From: Sphaerosporella brunnea
Taxonomy: Eukaryota > Ascomycota > Pezizomycetes > Pezizales > Pyronemataceae
Direction: 5' to 3'
Assembly (NCBI GenBank): GCA_008704415.1
Contig: VXIS01000232.1
Location: 1 to 64,000 of the forward strand
DNA length: 64,000 nucleotides
The translations under genes and the position numbers were made by a program. The stretch's first letter is position 1; each line of letters begins with the position of its first letter. The notes beneath the pieces are model-generated. The model was not told where the DNA came from. It did not search any database and saw nothing but the letters and a program-made list of their open reading frames with translations. Positions 42,133-52,660 of this stretch are shown here, piece after piece.

Positions 42133-42870
42133 TCTGGAGATTTGGGGGGGGGGGGTGCGGTGGTAGGGAGATGAACGAACGACGCGGCGGCGATTCTTTG
42201 GCTGGTGGGATTCGCGTTCTTCCGTTTGGGACGCGTTGGCTTTGCGGTTCTCGTGCTGACAAATTTGAACGAGGCAGCTACAGCGGTATGCAACGAGGCA
42301 CTGAGTACTTAGGTATGCATCACGCTTGCTTCGAGGTCGGTGGTTCGTTCTTCTCCCTGCATGCCAGAACTTGCTTCTTCTGTTCACCACAGCCGCAGAC
42401 CAGTTTCTCGCGGCATGGACATTACAGCGATCCATCAGCTGGATTAATTTCGGGATAACTATGTCGATATAATATATATATCCCGGTTCAGTACTCGGGC
42501 ACTTATGTAGCCTCGATCCTCACAACCGCGGGCCGTAGCTCGAACCGAGAAACCAGGTGCGGGCGGAGAGCGGGGTTGCCGAACTTGTTACTTCGGCCAT
42601 CCCTCAGGTGATGGAGAGAGTGCAAAGTATCCATACCTAGGCAGGTGCATATGCACGCATGCGCATGTGGAGAATTCCCAAGGCAAACTCTTTCCCCCAA
42701 CGGCGGAACTCCCCAACCCCCCAAAACCACTTCGAAGTTCAAACATGCAGTGCCCAGCGCTGTTCTTATGCGATATCTATGGCTGCAGGTGATAGTTACC
42801 ACATAAAATATAAAAGCTCGCAAACATCCTATGGAAAAAAAGTCAGCAGATGCGTAGGACTTCCGGCTTG
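42133..42870. other. Divergent promoter region of POL3 and a P450
   Basis: No gene is seen. It holds a G-run at 42147-42156 and AT-rich TATATATATC at about 42472-42482. Confidence 0.4.
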
Positions 42871-44690
42871 ATGGACGCACTCAAAACCCTCAACTCCCAC
42901 GAGCTGTGGCTCGCCTTTCAGGCTCTAGACAAGACGGCTCTCAGCTACGACCTATTGCGAGCAACGGCAGCCTTGAGCATCGGCTACGTCATCATCAAAT
43001 GCATCTACAACCGTTATTTTCACCCGTTGGCGAAGTTCCCTGGCCCATTTCTGGCGTCCATCACCGAGTTCTATCACATATATCTCTACTTAACTGTAGC
43101 CGCTGAGCATATCGTCGACGAGGAACTGCACCGAAAATATGGCCCCGTCGTCAGGAAGGCGCCCAACTTTTTGATAATCAACGATGCTTCGGTAAAACAA
43201 TCAACTGCCCTCAACCCGGCAGATGTGCTGATGTTTTACCTGTGTAGATGATCCCGGTCGTTTATAGCAAGAACGCCTGGAAGCCGGATATGTTCTATGT
43301 CCCCGAAGGCTTCGGAAGAACCAATGTGCCCGTGGCATTTTTCCAAAAAGACCCGAAGGAGCACACCATAAGTCGGCGGCGAATAACACCACCAGTGAGT
43401 ATACCTTTCTCTCAACCCCGTTTGCGTAGAGCTTCTATCTAAGGTGCCCTAGTTCTCTCCCAAATCCATGACGGCAATGAAACCAATAATCCAAACGCGA
43501 GTATCCGAATGGACCGCAAAGAACAAGAAGTATGCAGACTCGGGCAAGGCCATAGATTGGACCGAATGGACGCAAGCCCTAGCATACGATGTACTCTCCG
43601 AGCTAGTCTTCGGCGAGCCATTCGGCTTCATAGCTACTGAATCGGATGTGCACGGCCTCCTACGGGAATTTTACCAAGCAATTCCATATGCGGGTACACT
43701 TGTACGCCTACCGTGGCTAGTAAAATGGATCACATCGCTCCCTTTCGCTGGGGCGATGCTGCCAGATCCATCTGATAAGCGAGGAATGGGGAAGATCATG
43801 GGGGTGTGTTTCCCTCATCCAGTTCCTGAGCAGTCCTGACAAGCCAGATCCGTGATGCCCACATAAACCACCGGCTGCAGAACCCCACAAACAAGCCGGA
43901 TATTCTAAACCAGTTGCACATCCCTTTCCTCCTTCTCGAAAAGCCAAACTAACCTCCCAAGCCTCCTCTCTTACAAAAACGAAGACGGCTCTCCCATTCC
44001 CCTCCCAGTAATAAAATTCGAAGCCCTAGTAATGATGAACGCGGGCAGCGAAACCACGGCATCAACGCTCTGTTGCTTCGTCCTCAACATCCTGCGGTTC
44101 CCTCACATCTACAAAAAGCTGATGGCCGGGGACCTTTCCACAGAGAACATTTCCTCGCCTGATCCACAATTCCGGTATCTTTCCGCGGTTATAAAAGAGA
44201 CATTACGGTGGACGCATCCAGCCCCTTCGCTATTTCCTCGCTTGATCTCAGGTAACGGCGTAGTACTCCCGGACGGTAGGCACATCCCCGCCGGCGCAGT
44301 AGTAAACATCAACATACAGCTGGCGATGCGGGACAAAAAGGTTTTTGGCGAGGATGCTGAGGAGTTTGTGCCTGAGCGTTGGCTGGTCGAAAGCGGTTGG
44401 GGGAGTCCAGAGGCCATTAAACACATGGAACAATATAACTTCGTCTGGGGTTACGGGCCGAGGATGTGTGTTGGAAAGCCGCTGGCGGAGGCAGAGTTGT
44501 TGATGGCTACCAAGGAGGCGAGTCACTCCCCCATCCTTTCAGACCTTCAAGAGACTGATAGACATAGTTGCTGGTGAATTTCGTTCCAGAGCTTGTGAAC
44601 CCCGAAAAACCGTATTCGCGGATGACGAATTATACCACGATTGTGCATGAGGGCTTTTATATACGGTTGCGGAACAGGACGGAAGCGTAA
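42871..44690 (+). CDS. Cytochrome P450 monooxygenase
   Basis: A haem-thiolate monooxygenase, probably anchored in the ER by an N-terminal hydrophobic helix (residues about 20-45), followed by the proline hinge HPLAKFPGP. Six exons are read: 42871-43191, 43248-43394, 43453-43803, 43848-43912, 43962-44517 and 44568-44690, about 520 aa. An in-frame ATG at 42850 would add 7 aa. Motifs: I-helix AGSETT (about 322), ExxR as ETLR (about 374), PERW, and the haem loop FVWGYGPRMCVG with the ligand Cys near 464. The last intron needs a GC donor (GAG|GCGAGT...TAG) to join MATKE to LLVNFVPELVNPEKP. It resembles pisatin-demethylase-like or benzoate-hydroxylase-like fungal P450s, but the substrate cannot be named. 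No biosynthetic partners lie nearby. Confidence 0.9.
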
Positions 44691-45358
44691 GCACGGTGTT
44701 TTTGGAGGAGGCCTTGAGTGTACGATGGCAAAAAAAATTGAGATTGAAAAAGAAGGAAGCAACTAGTGTACTGAAGCTCCGGAATCTATGTCTTAATATT
44801 TCAATGACGGAGAACTTGGTGATTAGCAACTTTGCACAGGCCTTAATAACTCCGACCGATTCCCAGCTCACCCTCGGTCGAGAGCTTTGCTGGATCGGTA
44901 CTCCTCGAAACTAATTCGAACTCGAGGACGTGGGTTGGCTTTCTTCCTCTCTCATAGCCATCCCCTTATAGGCAGATATAATATGCCCAGGCGGCTTAAC
45001 AGCTATATAACCCCCCCCCCCCCCCAACGAACTCCATCTCATCTCATCCAGCTATAGCTAAACCTCAAAGCAGTACATACTCAGTACCCAGTATGTATAC
45101 GTCGCAACCTACATCCTATGTAGAATATGTAGAAGGTTTACCAGCTACACCCTCTTGACTCCCATAAGCTATGATCTCTCTATGTGTAAGTCCTAGAGGA
45201 TCCTTACTCAAATCAGCTCCTCACGTCCACCAGAGCCAAGGCTCTGGAAGGAATCTGTTAAATATACTCCCCGGGAAGCGTAACTTTACATGGTGTTAGA
45301 AAACTGGGATCGGGGACCGTCAGCGGCAATCTCGGTATTGCTGCCTGCACGCTGCCGG
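44691..45358. other. Intergenic region downstream of the P450
   Basis: It has a poly(C) run (45010-45026) and no recognisable gene. Confidence 0.4.
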
Positions 45359-45700
45359 GTGTTTATTGTAGAAGGACAAGTGGGCATCCGTGTGGTGACC
45401 ACACGGTGTGCAGTCATTAGTACAGCGCCACTTAACATAAAGTCGTATGTACGTTGCAGTCAGGGCGTATGTGTGTGGAACACGGCGCGATAAAGTAAAG
45501 AGAGGAGGTCGTGGGTTGGGGTCGAGGAAGCAAGACCGTCTCACTTCACCGCAAGCACACCCGCACGGATAAATACAATTCCATTGCATTCCACAATTAT
45601 CGACAAATCTAGCAGTGTGTACAGCAGCGTAGTCGCTCCGCAGTATTGTCGCTCAAGCTCCTCCACGGCTCCGCTCCACAATGCGCCGCCCAATCACAAC
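45359..45700 (-). mobile_element. Solo-LTR-like sequence
   Basis: On the minus strand it runs from TGATTGGGCGGCGC to CTACAATAAACA, so it begins TG and ends CA. It aligns in order with the two blocks at 36395-36640 and 37480-37572. Inside is the palindrome CCGTGTGGTGACCACACGG. No adjacent coding region is seen and no clean target duplication is obvious. Confidence 0.55.
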
Positions 45701-45903
45701 TAATCACTCAGTCGGTAGTAGGAAAAATTTTCGGGTTTTCCGCGTTGAGCCACCGCACGCTCACTTTGCTCGGTGTATATATAGATAGGGACACGGGGGG
45801 AGATGACGGGGAGTAGTGAAGCTGGGTGGTTGAAAGGTGGTGGAGAGGTTGCGGGTGGTAGAGGATGACCGGGTTGAAGTCAAGCGTTGATTTACAGCTA
45901 CAG

Positions 45904-46011
45904 TACCGTAAAAACTCGAGAGCAAGAGAATGGGCTAAGTCACTGCGCCATGTAGGCTTAGTGACTTTGCCACATTTAGCCAGTGACTCTTGCTTGCGAG
46001 TTTATGCGGTA
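45904..46011. mobile_element. Short TA-flanked foldback element
   Basis: It starts TACCGTAAAAACTCGAGAGC and ends with the inverted, slightly diverged CTTGCGAGTTTATGCGGTA. Nested repeats of GTCACT and GTGACT inside strengthen the fold. It shares its terminus with the elements at 11381 and 49570. Confidence 0.7.
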
Positions 46012-46012
46012 T

Positions 46013-46128
46013 TATTATCTCGGTACTAAGGCAATGTGGCAAAGTCACTGCGCTCTGTGGTGAAGTCACTCAGCCTCATGGCAAAGTTACTTAGCCACGT
46101 TGCCTTATTACCGAGATAATACGGTATA
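46013..46128. mobile_element. Second foldback element abutting the first
   Basis: Arms TATTATCTCGGTACTAAGGC and the inverted GCCTTATTACCGAGATAATA enclose GTCACT-type repeats. It is joined to the preceding element with 1 bp between, suggesting tandem insertion or a compound palindromic element. Confidence 0.65.
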
Positions 46129-46392
46129 ATGATAGCTGACAATTGCCCCCAACACTCCGGTACTCCATATCAATTGGGCGCTATATCCAGAAGTTACATA
46201 GGCTCCAATGAGGACAACAAAAACAAATTTCAAGAGACCATGTGAGAAAGAAATAAAAAAACATTTTTAACAGACCATCCCACATTTTTATTATGCAGTA
46301 CTAAGCTAGTATACCTTTAAAAAAGAAATACGTCATGAAATACAGCGAGATCCGAGTAGAAGTTGGGGCTCACATCGTCATTGGCTGTCATT

Positions 46393-48442
46393 TTACCGGC
46401 CTCTGGCGTTGTCGTTGGCGACAGCGTCACCGCCAATACCCCAACCATCACCGCCGGTGGCATCTCCGGTACCCCAGTCATCACCACCGCCGGTGGTATC
46501 TCCTGTACCCCAGTCATCACCCCCAAAACCGCCAGAAGCATCGGGAGCCGCGTTGTTCTCGGCGTCGCTGTCCGGCTCCTCGAAGGTAAGTTCACCCTCA
46601 GGCTTGTACTGCTCGAGGAACTGGGGAATTTCCTGGTCAGTTTCCAACAGGATCTTCACCAACTCAGGAGCGATGTCAGAGTTGCTGTCGTTGAAGAACG
46701 ACGTGGCAAGTCCGTGGTTGCCGATACGAGCCGTACGACCTGAGAAAGTTAGCCATGACCAAGGCATGGAAAGTTTTGTTACGTACCGATGCGGTGGATG
46801 TACTCATCAATGTTCAGCACAAGATCATAGTTGATAATGTGCATAACGTTCTTGATGTCCAGTCCACGGGCAGCAACACCGGTGGCAATCATGATGGGGC
46901 ACTTTCCAGAGCGGAAAGCGATCAGAGCATCCTCACGCTCACGCTGAGTCCGATCACCGTGAATTGAGGTGGTAGGCAGCTTGAGGTTGTAGAGATAGTC
47001 GTCAAGAGCGTCGGCAGTACGCTTGTGGTTGACGAAAATGAGAGTACGGGCCGGGGGGGCAGTGCAAAGCAAGTCGTAGAGGGCCTGCTTCTTCTTGTGC
47101 TCATCAACCCAGATGACGTTCTGCGTGATGTTGTGGTGCGTCGAGCCAATACGACCAACCTTGATCTGGACAAAGTCGTCCGCAAGGAAGTCCGAAGCAA
47201 GCTTCCGGATAGGCTTCTGGAAAGTGGCTGAGAACATCATGACTTGTTTGTCGTCATCCTGGTTGCAGTCGCTAACCTCGAGGATTTTGCGAATCTGAGG
47301 CTCAAAGCCCAAATCAAGCATCTCGTCTGCTTCGTCGACCACGATGAACTTGACCCGCTTTAGTGATACGATGCGACCGCGCTCAAGGAAGTCGATGAGA
47401 CGTCCCGGGGTGCCGACAAGAACGTCGCAACCCTTGGTAAGCTCGAGGCGCTGAGTCATGGAATCGGCACCACCGTAAACCACGCAAGGGCGAAGCATAG
47501 ACCGGTAACAGAAACGACGACATTCGTCAAAGATCTGGGTCGCCAACTCACGAGTCGGAGCAATGATCAAGACCAGAGGCTCAGCGGTGTATGCTCCCTG
47601 CCTGCCGACCATAGGGTTCGGGCGAGGAGCAGCCAAACGCTTGGCCTTGCCCATCAGCTTGGACAGGATGGGAATCAGGAAAGCAGCAGTCTTTCCGGAA
47701 CCTGTAATCATACGTCAATACGATATTTCTTTCTGAGGAGACACGACATCGAACTCACCAGTCTGTGCACAAGACAAGAGATCATATCCTTGGTTGATGG
47801 CAGGAATACAGTAGCGCTGAATGGGAGTTGGCTGCTCGTACTTGCAGAGCTTGATGTTCTCAAGCATCACCGGGTGAATGCCGGCATCGGTGAACTAAGT
47901 GGTTTTAAGCAATTCGAACAAAGCACATAATCAAAAAATAAAAACTCACGTGGAGAATGGGCTCAGGCTTCTTGACACCCTCGATGTCAACCTTGAGGGT
48001 GAACAACCTTTGAAATTAGCAGTAGTTAGCATGGTGTTTGGCGAAAAGTGACAGATGATGATGGAAAATAACGGCTGTGCAGTGATGGGGTATGATTGAA
48101 ACAATGAAAGATGAAACAATGCAGCGGGAATCAATGAAAAATGATGTAAATGTAGCCGGAAATAACGGAAACAAAAGAATAAACTTACTTGGAGAAGTCG
48201 ATTCCAGCACCGCTCGGCTCGTCGTTCTCATCACCGAATAACATCTTCTCAAGACGCTCATCTCGAGGAGCGACATCGCCAAATTCTTCCTTCCACTCAT
48301 AACGAGCACTAGAAGCGAACCAAGTTCCTGTTGGCTCTCCGCGAGGGAGCTCGGGGTCACGCTGAGCCGTGTAGGTGTCGTAGTCGTAAGCTTGACGAGG
48401 AACCCAAGCACCAACGGTGTCGGCGAGAATAAGAGCGGACAT
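46393..48442 (-). CDS. DEAD-box ATP-dependent RNA helicase, DED1/DDX3-Vasa group
   Basis: An RNA-unwinding ATPase. Five exons (48442-48189, 48007-47950, 47894-47759, 47701-46787, 46739-46393) give about 569 aa. Motifs in order: YEQPTPIQ (Q motif), AQTGSGKT (about 147), PTRELA, TPGRLID, VDEADEMLD (about 271), SAT, IFVNHKRTADALDDYL, ATGVAARGLDI, and HRIGRTARIG where the usual motif VI is HRIGRTGR. The C-terminus is low complexity with repeated GGDDWGTGD and an acidic stretch EEPDSDAENN. The N-terminus is short (MSALILADTVGAWVPRQAYD) and lacks the long RGG/eIF4E-binding region of canonical Ded1, so it may be a paralogue rather than Ded1 itself. Confidence 0.93.
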
Positions 48443-49060
48443 GATATGCGATTAGTTGTGAGTGAGTATTAGCAGAAAGGAAGTATTGGTGAAAGAGATG
48501 AGAGACGATGTCGGGTAAAGGTGGGGGGTGGTGGTTGAGGAGGTGGTGGTTGAGGGGGTGGTGGTTGAGGGGGTGGTGGTTGAGGGGGTGGTGGTTGAGG
48601 GGATGGTGATTGAGGGGGGTTGCCGTTGAGGGGGAAGGATGAAATGAGGGAAGTGCTTTCAAAGGGTCGACGCTGAAGTTCGAGACGTTGGGCGGAGGTT
48701 GGACGCTGCTGGGAAATGCAAAAACAGCAGGATGCTTAATGTATCACTCGCATTGAACTATTATTGCAATAGAATATCTGCACGATCATCGGAAAGTTCT
48801 GGCCGCTACGTATACTGGATCCTTTGTTTTGGTGGGTGGCAAACAGTTCCAACGTTCTTTCATCTCAATTCCGCTGGACCTCTCTAGCCTCGCCTGCTCC
48901 CAAAACATTCGCCATAGGAAATAAATCCTACGAAAACACTAACATTCGATCGCTGCACGGGTCTCCAAAACCTCGGTGGGTGTGACGCCAGAATTCGAAG
49001 CGTGACACTGTTCGTCCAGATCACGGATGGTCACTCTCGCCGATGTACTCGACGGATTTT
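48443..49060. other. Upstream region of the helicase gene
   Basis: It includes the 15-bp minisatellite at 48527-48617 and otherwise nothing recognisable. Confidence 0.45.
48527..48617 (+). repeat. 15-bp minisatellite (GTGGTGGTTGAGGGG)n
   Basis: About six near-perfect units, the last two with substitutions, located 85-175 bp upstream of the helicase start codon and therefore in its promoter or 5' UTR. Confidence 0.9.
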
Positions 49061-49061
49061 G

Positions 49062-49293
49062 AAGTGTTGGGACACGCTAAAACCCTAACCCACGCGCGCC
49101 CACCAAAAAACAGCAACGCAAAACACGATATCGTCACAAAGAAAAAATAAATGCTGAACATCTTACTGCCAGAACTGACGAGGGCTCTTTCGCATTAATT
49201 TTGAGCCAGAAATCGCAATTTTTGGAGCAAAGCCAGTGGAGATATCGATTTTTCTCCGTTTTTCGGCCATGGGTTAGGGTGTCCCAAGACTTT
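49062..49293. mobile_element. Inverted-repeat element, ~230 bp
   Basis: The left end AGTGTTGGGACACGCTAAAA runs into CCCTAACCCA; the right end is the inverted TGGGTTAGGGTGTCCCAAGACT. The right arm lacks a 7-bp insertion present in the left arm. There is no coding capacity, and a TA target duplication is not obvious. Confidence 0.55.
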
Positions 49294-49569
49294 ACGAGCG
49301 AGCTTGTACTAAGTACAGTTTGCGACCAAAGTAAGAGCAAAACTAAACTACTTTAGGTAAAGTAGGCGAGGGTGTGAGTGACAGCTGGTGAGGATAGGCT
49401 TATTATTGATGCAGAGGGTCACCAGCTGAACCAAGTGGCTAGTGACAGGTGGCTGGACTGACCACCGCAATAGTGAGCTATTAGTAATACTGATAGTACC
49501 GGCCGCCGCACTCACGTGTTTGTTCCGGACCTAATCCTTGCATCTGGAACGTTCTAAAGGCGCTGCGTA

Positions 49570-49938
49570 TACCGCATAAACTCGCAAGCAAGAGACTGGG
49601 CTACGTCACTGGCTAAGTCACTGCGCCATGTGGCAAAGTCACTAAGCCTACTCGACGAAAAAAAAAGTATTCGGACAGCCAAGCCACGCAGTGAAAAATC
49701 GATAACTTCTCTGGATCTCACTCAAAAAATTTGGAAGAAGTCTCAAATTAAGAGATAGCAGTTGAAACCCTTCAGGCATAAAGAATTTGTGCTAACGATT
49801 TTTTTTTGCGCTGTTGCGCTTTGGTGGGATACCCGCGGGTTGGGGGGTTGTTACACAAGGTGTCCGAATACTTTTTTTTTCGTCTAGTACATGGCGCAGT
49901 GACTTAGCCCAGTCTCTTGCTTGCGAGTTTATGCGGTA
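49570..49938. mobile_element. TA-flanked foldback element carrying a nested insertion
   Basis: The outer ends are TACCGCATAAACTCGCAAGC and its inverse at 49919-49938. The arms continue with AAGAGACTGGGCTAMGTCACT on the left and the matching inverse on the right. The element is interrupted at 49651-49887 by another TA-flanked element. With that insert removed it is a short hairpin like 45904-46011. Confidence 0.8.
49651..49887. mobile_element. 237-bp MITE nested in the foldback element, TA target duplication
   Basis: Inverted termini CTCGACGAAAAAAAAAGTAT then TCGGACA on the left, and the inverse of CTAGACGAAAAAAAAAAGTA then TTCGGACAC on the right, both flanked by TA (49649-49650 and 49888-49889). 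This is the signature of a non-autonomous Tc1/mariner-type (pogo/Fot1-like) element. Confidence 0.8.
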
Positions 49939-50593
49939 GTAGATATGAGAACGTTCCGGAGCAGGATTAGAGCCATGTTCCGAGTTACGACTTTGGAACT
50001 TTCCGGTGGAACGAGACTTGGCTTAAGTGAAGGGGCCGCACTAGGTTGAGAAGAGCAAAGCTTCTTCAACACCATGCGATGTCCGAGCATCGTTCTCATT
50101 TTCTCAACGTCCGCTTCTTTGAATGGATTCCTTACCGAGAAGAACTTTCTCGTGATGCTTGACATCGTCCTTGTCACCACTGCATCGATTCGCGTCTCTG
50201 CGAAGGATACCAGGAGGCAGTGTTCTCAATAGCCGGCCCAAAAAGCCCGGGCTGGCTGGCTGGCTCTGGGCTGCGTCTTTGTATGTAAAAGTCGCGAATT
50301 GGCACAGAGCGATAACCAGTGAAGCAACAATGATGTCCATTCTTCATACCCGAGCAACACTTCATGCAGCCCACAGCCAGTCGGCCGGGCTGTGAGTTGA
50401 AAAGCTGGGCTGGCTTTTTGATTAGCCTAACGCAGCCCAACGCAGCCAGCCCGGCTGAGGACACTGCGGGGAGGATTGTCTCGGCGGTTGATACTCGTCT
50501 CGGTGTGGGAGACTATGGTCAACTGTGAAGGTGAGCTCAGTGCGAATGTTTCAGTTCCGGAGGGAGGTGAAATCCAAGTCAGTGACGAACTGT
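49939..50593. other. Accessory DNA upstream of HNH copy A
   Basis: No supported gene. GC-rich palindromic patches built from GCCAGCCCGGGCTGGC-like strings occur at 50236-50275 and 50400-50458; similar patches are near 53262-53300. A possible 5' exon of HNH copy A (donor GAAG|GTGAGC at about 50527) cannot be confirmed. Confidence 0.35.
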
Positions 50594-51226
50594 GAGTCCA
50601 CCGCATCATCTCGCAAAGTGTGTCCTGCCGAGAAGACGCATTTCGAAACGGAATAAGTGCTCGCGATGGCAGATGTGTCATTTCGGGTGTTGTGAATCGG
50701 AGTGCCCCGTACAGATGGACATCATGGGAGGCAGCGCACATCTTTCCGCTAGAAAAAGAGAGTCTCTGGATTCAGTTCAATTATGGAAGATGGGTTACGG
50801 ACATGGACGACACCGTTGGAGCATTGAAGATCAACTCGTTGTATAATGGGTTTCTTCTTCGGTCGAGCGTTCATTAACTATTCGATTGATAACCCGCATG
50901 TGAGTGCTTCCCTACGATTCGTTATTTACGCTGACTGGTAAAAGGACAACTAGTAGGTGACAGTGTTTGGTTCTGATGAGGACGGAGTAGATGGTCGATT
51001 TCTTGATCCCGTCTGCCGTGATTTAGCAGACCCTCATCGAGTATCGGATCAGCTTCTCCGGTGGCATTTTAGGCAATCGGTACTTGCAAATCTGAGAGGA
51101 GCGGGGGAGCCGGTCTTTGAGCACGATTTCCCTCCAGGAACAGATATAATGGCGGAGATACGAGAAGAACCGTATACACAAGAAAGGGAGATGGAGTTTG
51201 CGTGGAGATTTCGAGGGTTTGTCTAA
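50594..51226 (+). pseudogene. HNH-endonuclease domain protein, copy A (frameshifted)
   Basis: The frame from 50594 encodes CREDAFRNGISARDGRCVIS, then WEAAHIFPLEKESLWIQF, then TDMDDTVGALKINSLYNGFL and RSSVH. This is the His-Asn-His pattern of the fungal HNH_2 family (AAHI, INSL, SSVH). At about 50873 the frame hits TAA; a small deletion has removed the expected LFDNY segment and shifted the frame, although YSIDNPH|GTGAGT is readable in another frame. A second exon (about 50957-51226) reads DEDGVDGRFLDPVCRDLADP, LLRWHFRQSVLANLRGAGEP and ends RGFV. No clear 5' exon or start is found. Such genes are common, often multicopy, in filamentous fungi; their role is unknown. Confidence 0.75.
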
Positions 51227-51498
51227 GGAGTACTTTTTTTTTTTTCATTGATGTTTTATCAATTCGGTTCTGTTTGTTACGGAGATTTTATGTTAGGGTA
51301 TAACTCTTCATTGATGTATTCAGATTATCTATGCGGGGACCCGCGTGAGCGGAACGAACCGGGGCGAAGCTCTTAATTGAGTGGAACGAGTGCTGGAGGC
51401 GTAGGCCGAGTGATATCGAACGCAAGCGTTCTCAGCATTACTCGTAGAAGACCTCCCCATTACATTACAATTATAATTATTACACTATTCCTCTACCT

Positions 51499-52027
51499 TT
51501 GAACTCGGCTCAACATCACACAAGGCGAAAGAAAATCGGGATAAAAAAAGAGCAGCGGGAGCAGGTAGGAGAGAAGGAGCGAAAACAGGCAGAGCAACTT
51601 GTTATAAAGGACCGTAAACAGGAGGAAGCACGGATTAAAAAAGAAGAGAGAGAAAAAAAAGCAGCGCGAGAGGTTGAGGAAAAAGGAGAAGGAAAAAGAA
51701 GCCCGGGAAGAAAAAAAAAAGGCACAATTGGCAGCAAAGAGTCAGGCGGGTGAGAAGGGTAAAAAAACGGGGCGTAGCCACAGTCATGGAGCGCGGAAAT
51801 ATATTTGTGAATTTTCCTTCCAAAAAAACTCCACTGATGATCATCTGCCGTACCACATTCCAGTAAGAGTGCCTAGCTTTGGAAATCCCCAGCTGAAGAA
51901 ACTACAGTTGCATCCTCAAGAGATCATCACACGACAATCTACTAGACCCTACCACCCACACAGTTCCACACCACACGCAGCCAAAAAAGAAACCCGCCGG
52001 CTTCACACTAAGTCATATGCCGTGTAA
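51499..52027 (+). pseudogene. Lys/Glu-rich coiled-coil remnant, possibly a transposase C-terminus
   Basis: Two overlapping frames (51499-51753 and 51674-52027) give a charged helix of the type KEEREKKAAREVEEKGEGKR followed by SHSHGARKYICEFSF. Long K/E/R/A coiled coils end many pogo/Fot1-type DDE transposases, and TA-flanked elements are abundant nearby. No DDE core is seen. This is a weak assignment; a chance purine-rich frame is possible. Confidence 0.25.
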
Positions 52028-52059
52028 CATTTGGAATGCATATGCATCATACAACGGGA

Positions 52060-52660
52060 AAATTGAGATTGCTGCGTAGAGTCGGGACCTTGCTTGCGCA
52101 CACGGTTCTTCTCGCATCTCTCTCATCACGTCTGTCCCCCGTGGGAAGTCGCACTCGAAGATAGGTTCCCCAAAACCTCTCATATTTGCACCGACTGGCG
52201 GAAATGTCACCTCAGAAGTTGGTCGAACACACGGTGCGGGTTTGCTGGATGGCGACAAACAGGTCAAGGATTCGGCCGTCCAAGCCATCCAGATCATCGT
52301 CAAACACTACAATTTTGTAGTTATCCTACTATGAATTAGTAGGAGAAATAAATTCACTCAGTATACTCACATCTGGATTCACCGACAACAAGTACTGACC
52401 GAACAGGTTATGAATGTCGGCTCGAACCAGAAAGCCAGTCTGCAGCGAGTTGATCTTTAAAGCTCCATTCGTGTTGTCCATGTCTGTGATCCACCGACTG
52501 TAACCCTTCTTGGTCCAGTAACTTTCACTCTCAAGACATGTGCTGCTTCAAAACCAGTCATAAGCTGCGATGCCCGAAAAAACACACTTCCCATCGCGAG
52601 CACGGATTCCCTAACGAAAGGCATCTTCACGCTGTGTGTAATGAGGCGATGCACCCATGG
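52060..52660 (-). pseudogene. HNH-endonuclease domain protein, copy B (decayed, inverted to copy A)
   Basis: Minus-strand reading gives EAAHVLRVKV, then in another frame WITDMDNTNGALKINSLQTG, FLVRADIHNLFGQYLLSVNP and a GTGAGT donor; the next exon reads DNYKIVVFDDDLDGLDGRIL. After a 1-nt shift comes PVCRHPANPHRVFDQLLR followed by TGA at 52207-52209 where copy A has Trp (TGG), then HFRQSV, another shift, and MRGFGEPIFECDFPRGTDVM. The G-to-A nonsense change and multiple shifts show a dead copy. The region spanning the HNH His residues is better preserved than in copy A. Confidence 0.75.

Noticed and set aside
42871..44690. Secondary-metabolite cluster around the P450
   Set aside because: Neighbours are DNA polymerase delta and an RNA helicase; no synthase, transporter or regulator is present.
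49929..50470. Minus-strand frames upstream of HNH copy A
   Set aside because: Frames overlap GC-rich palindromic patches, show no domain and lack a consistent exon model.
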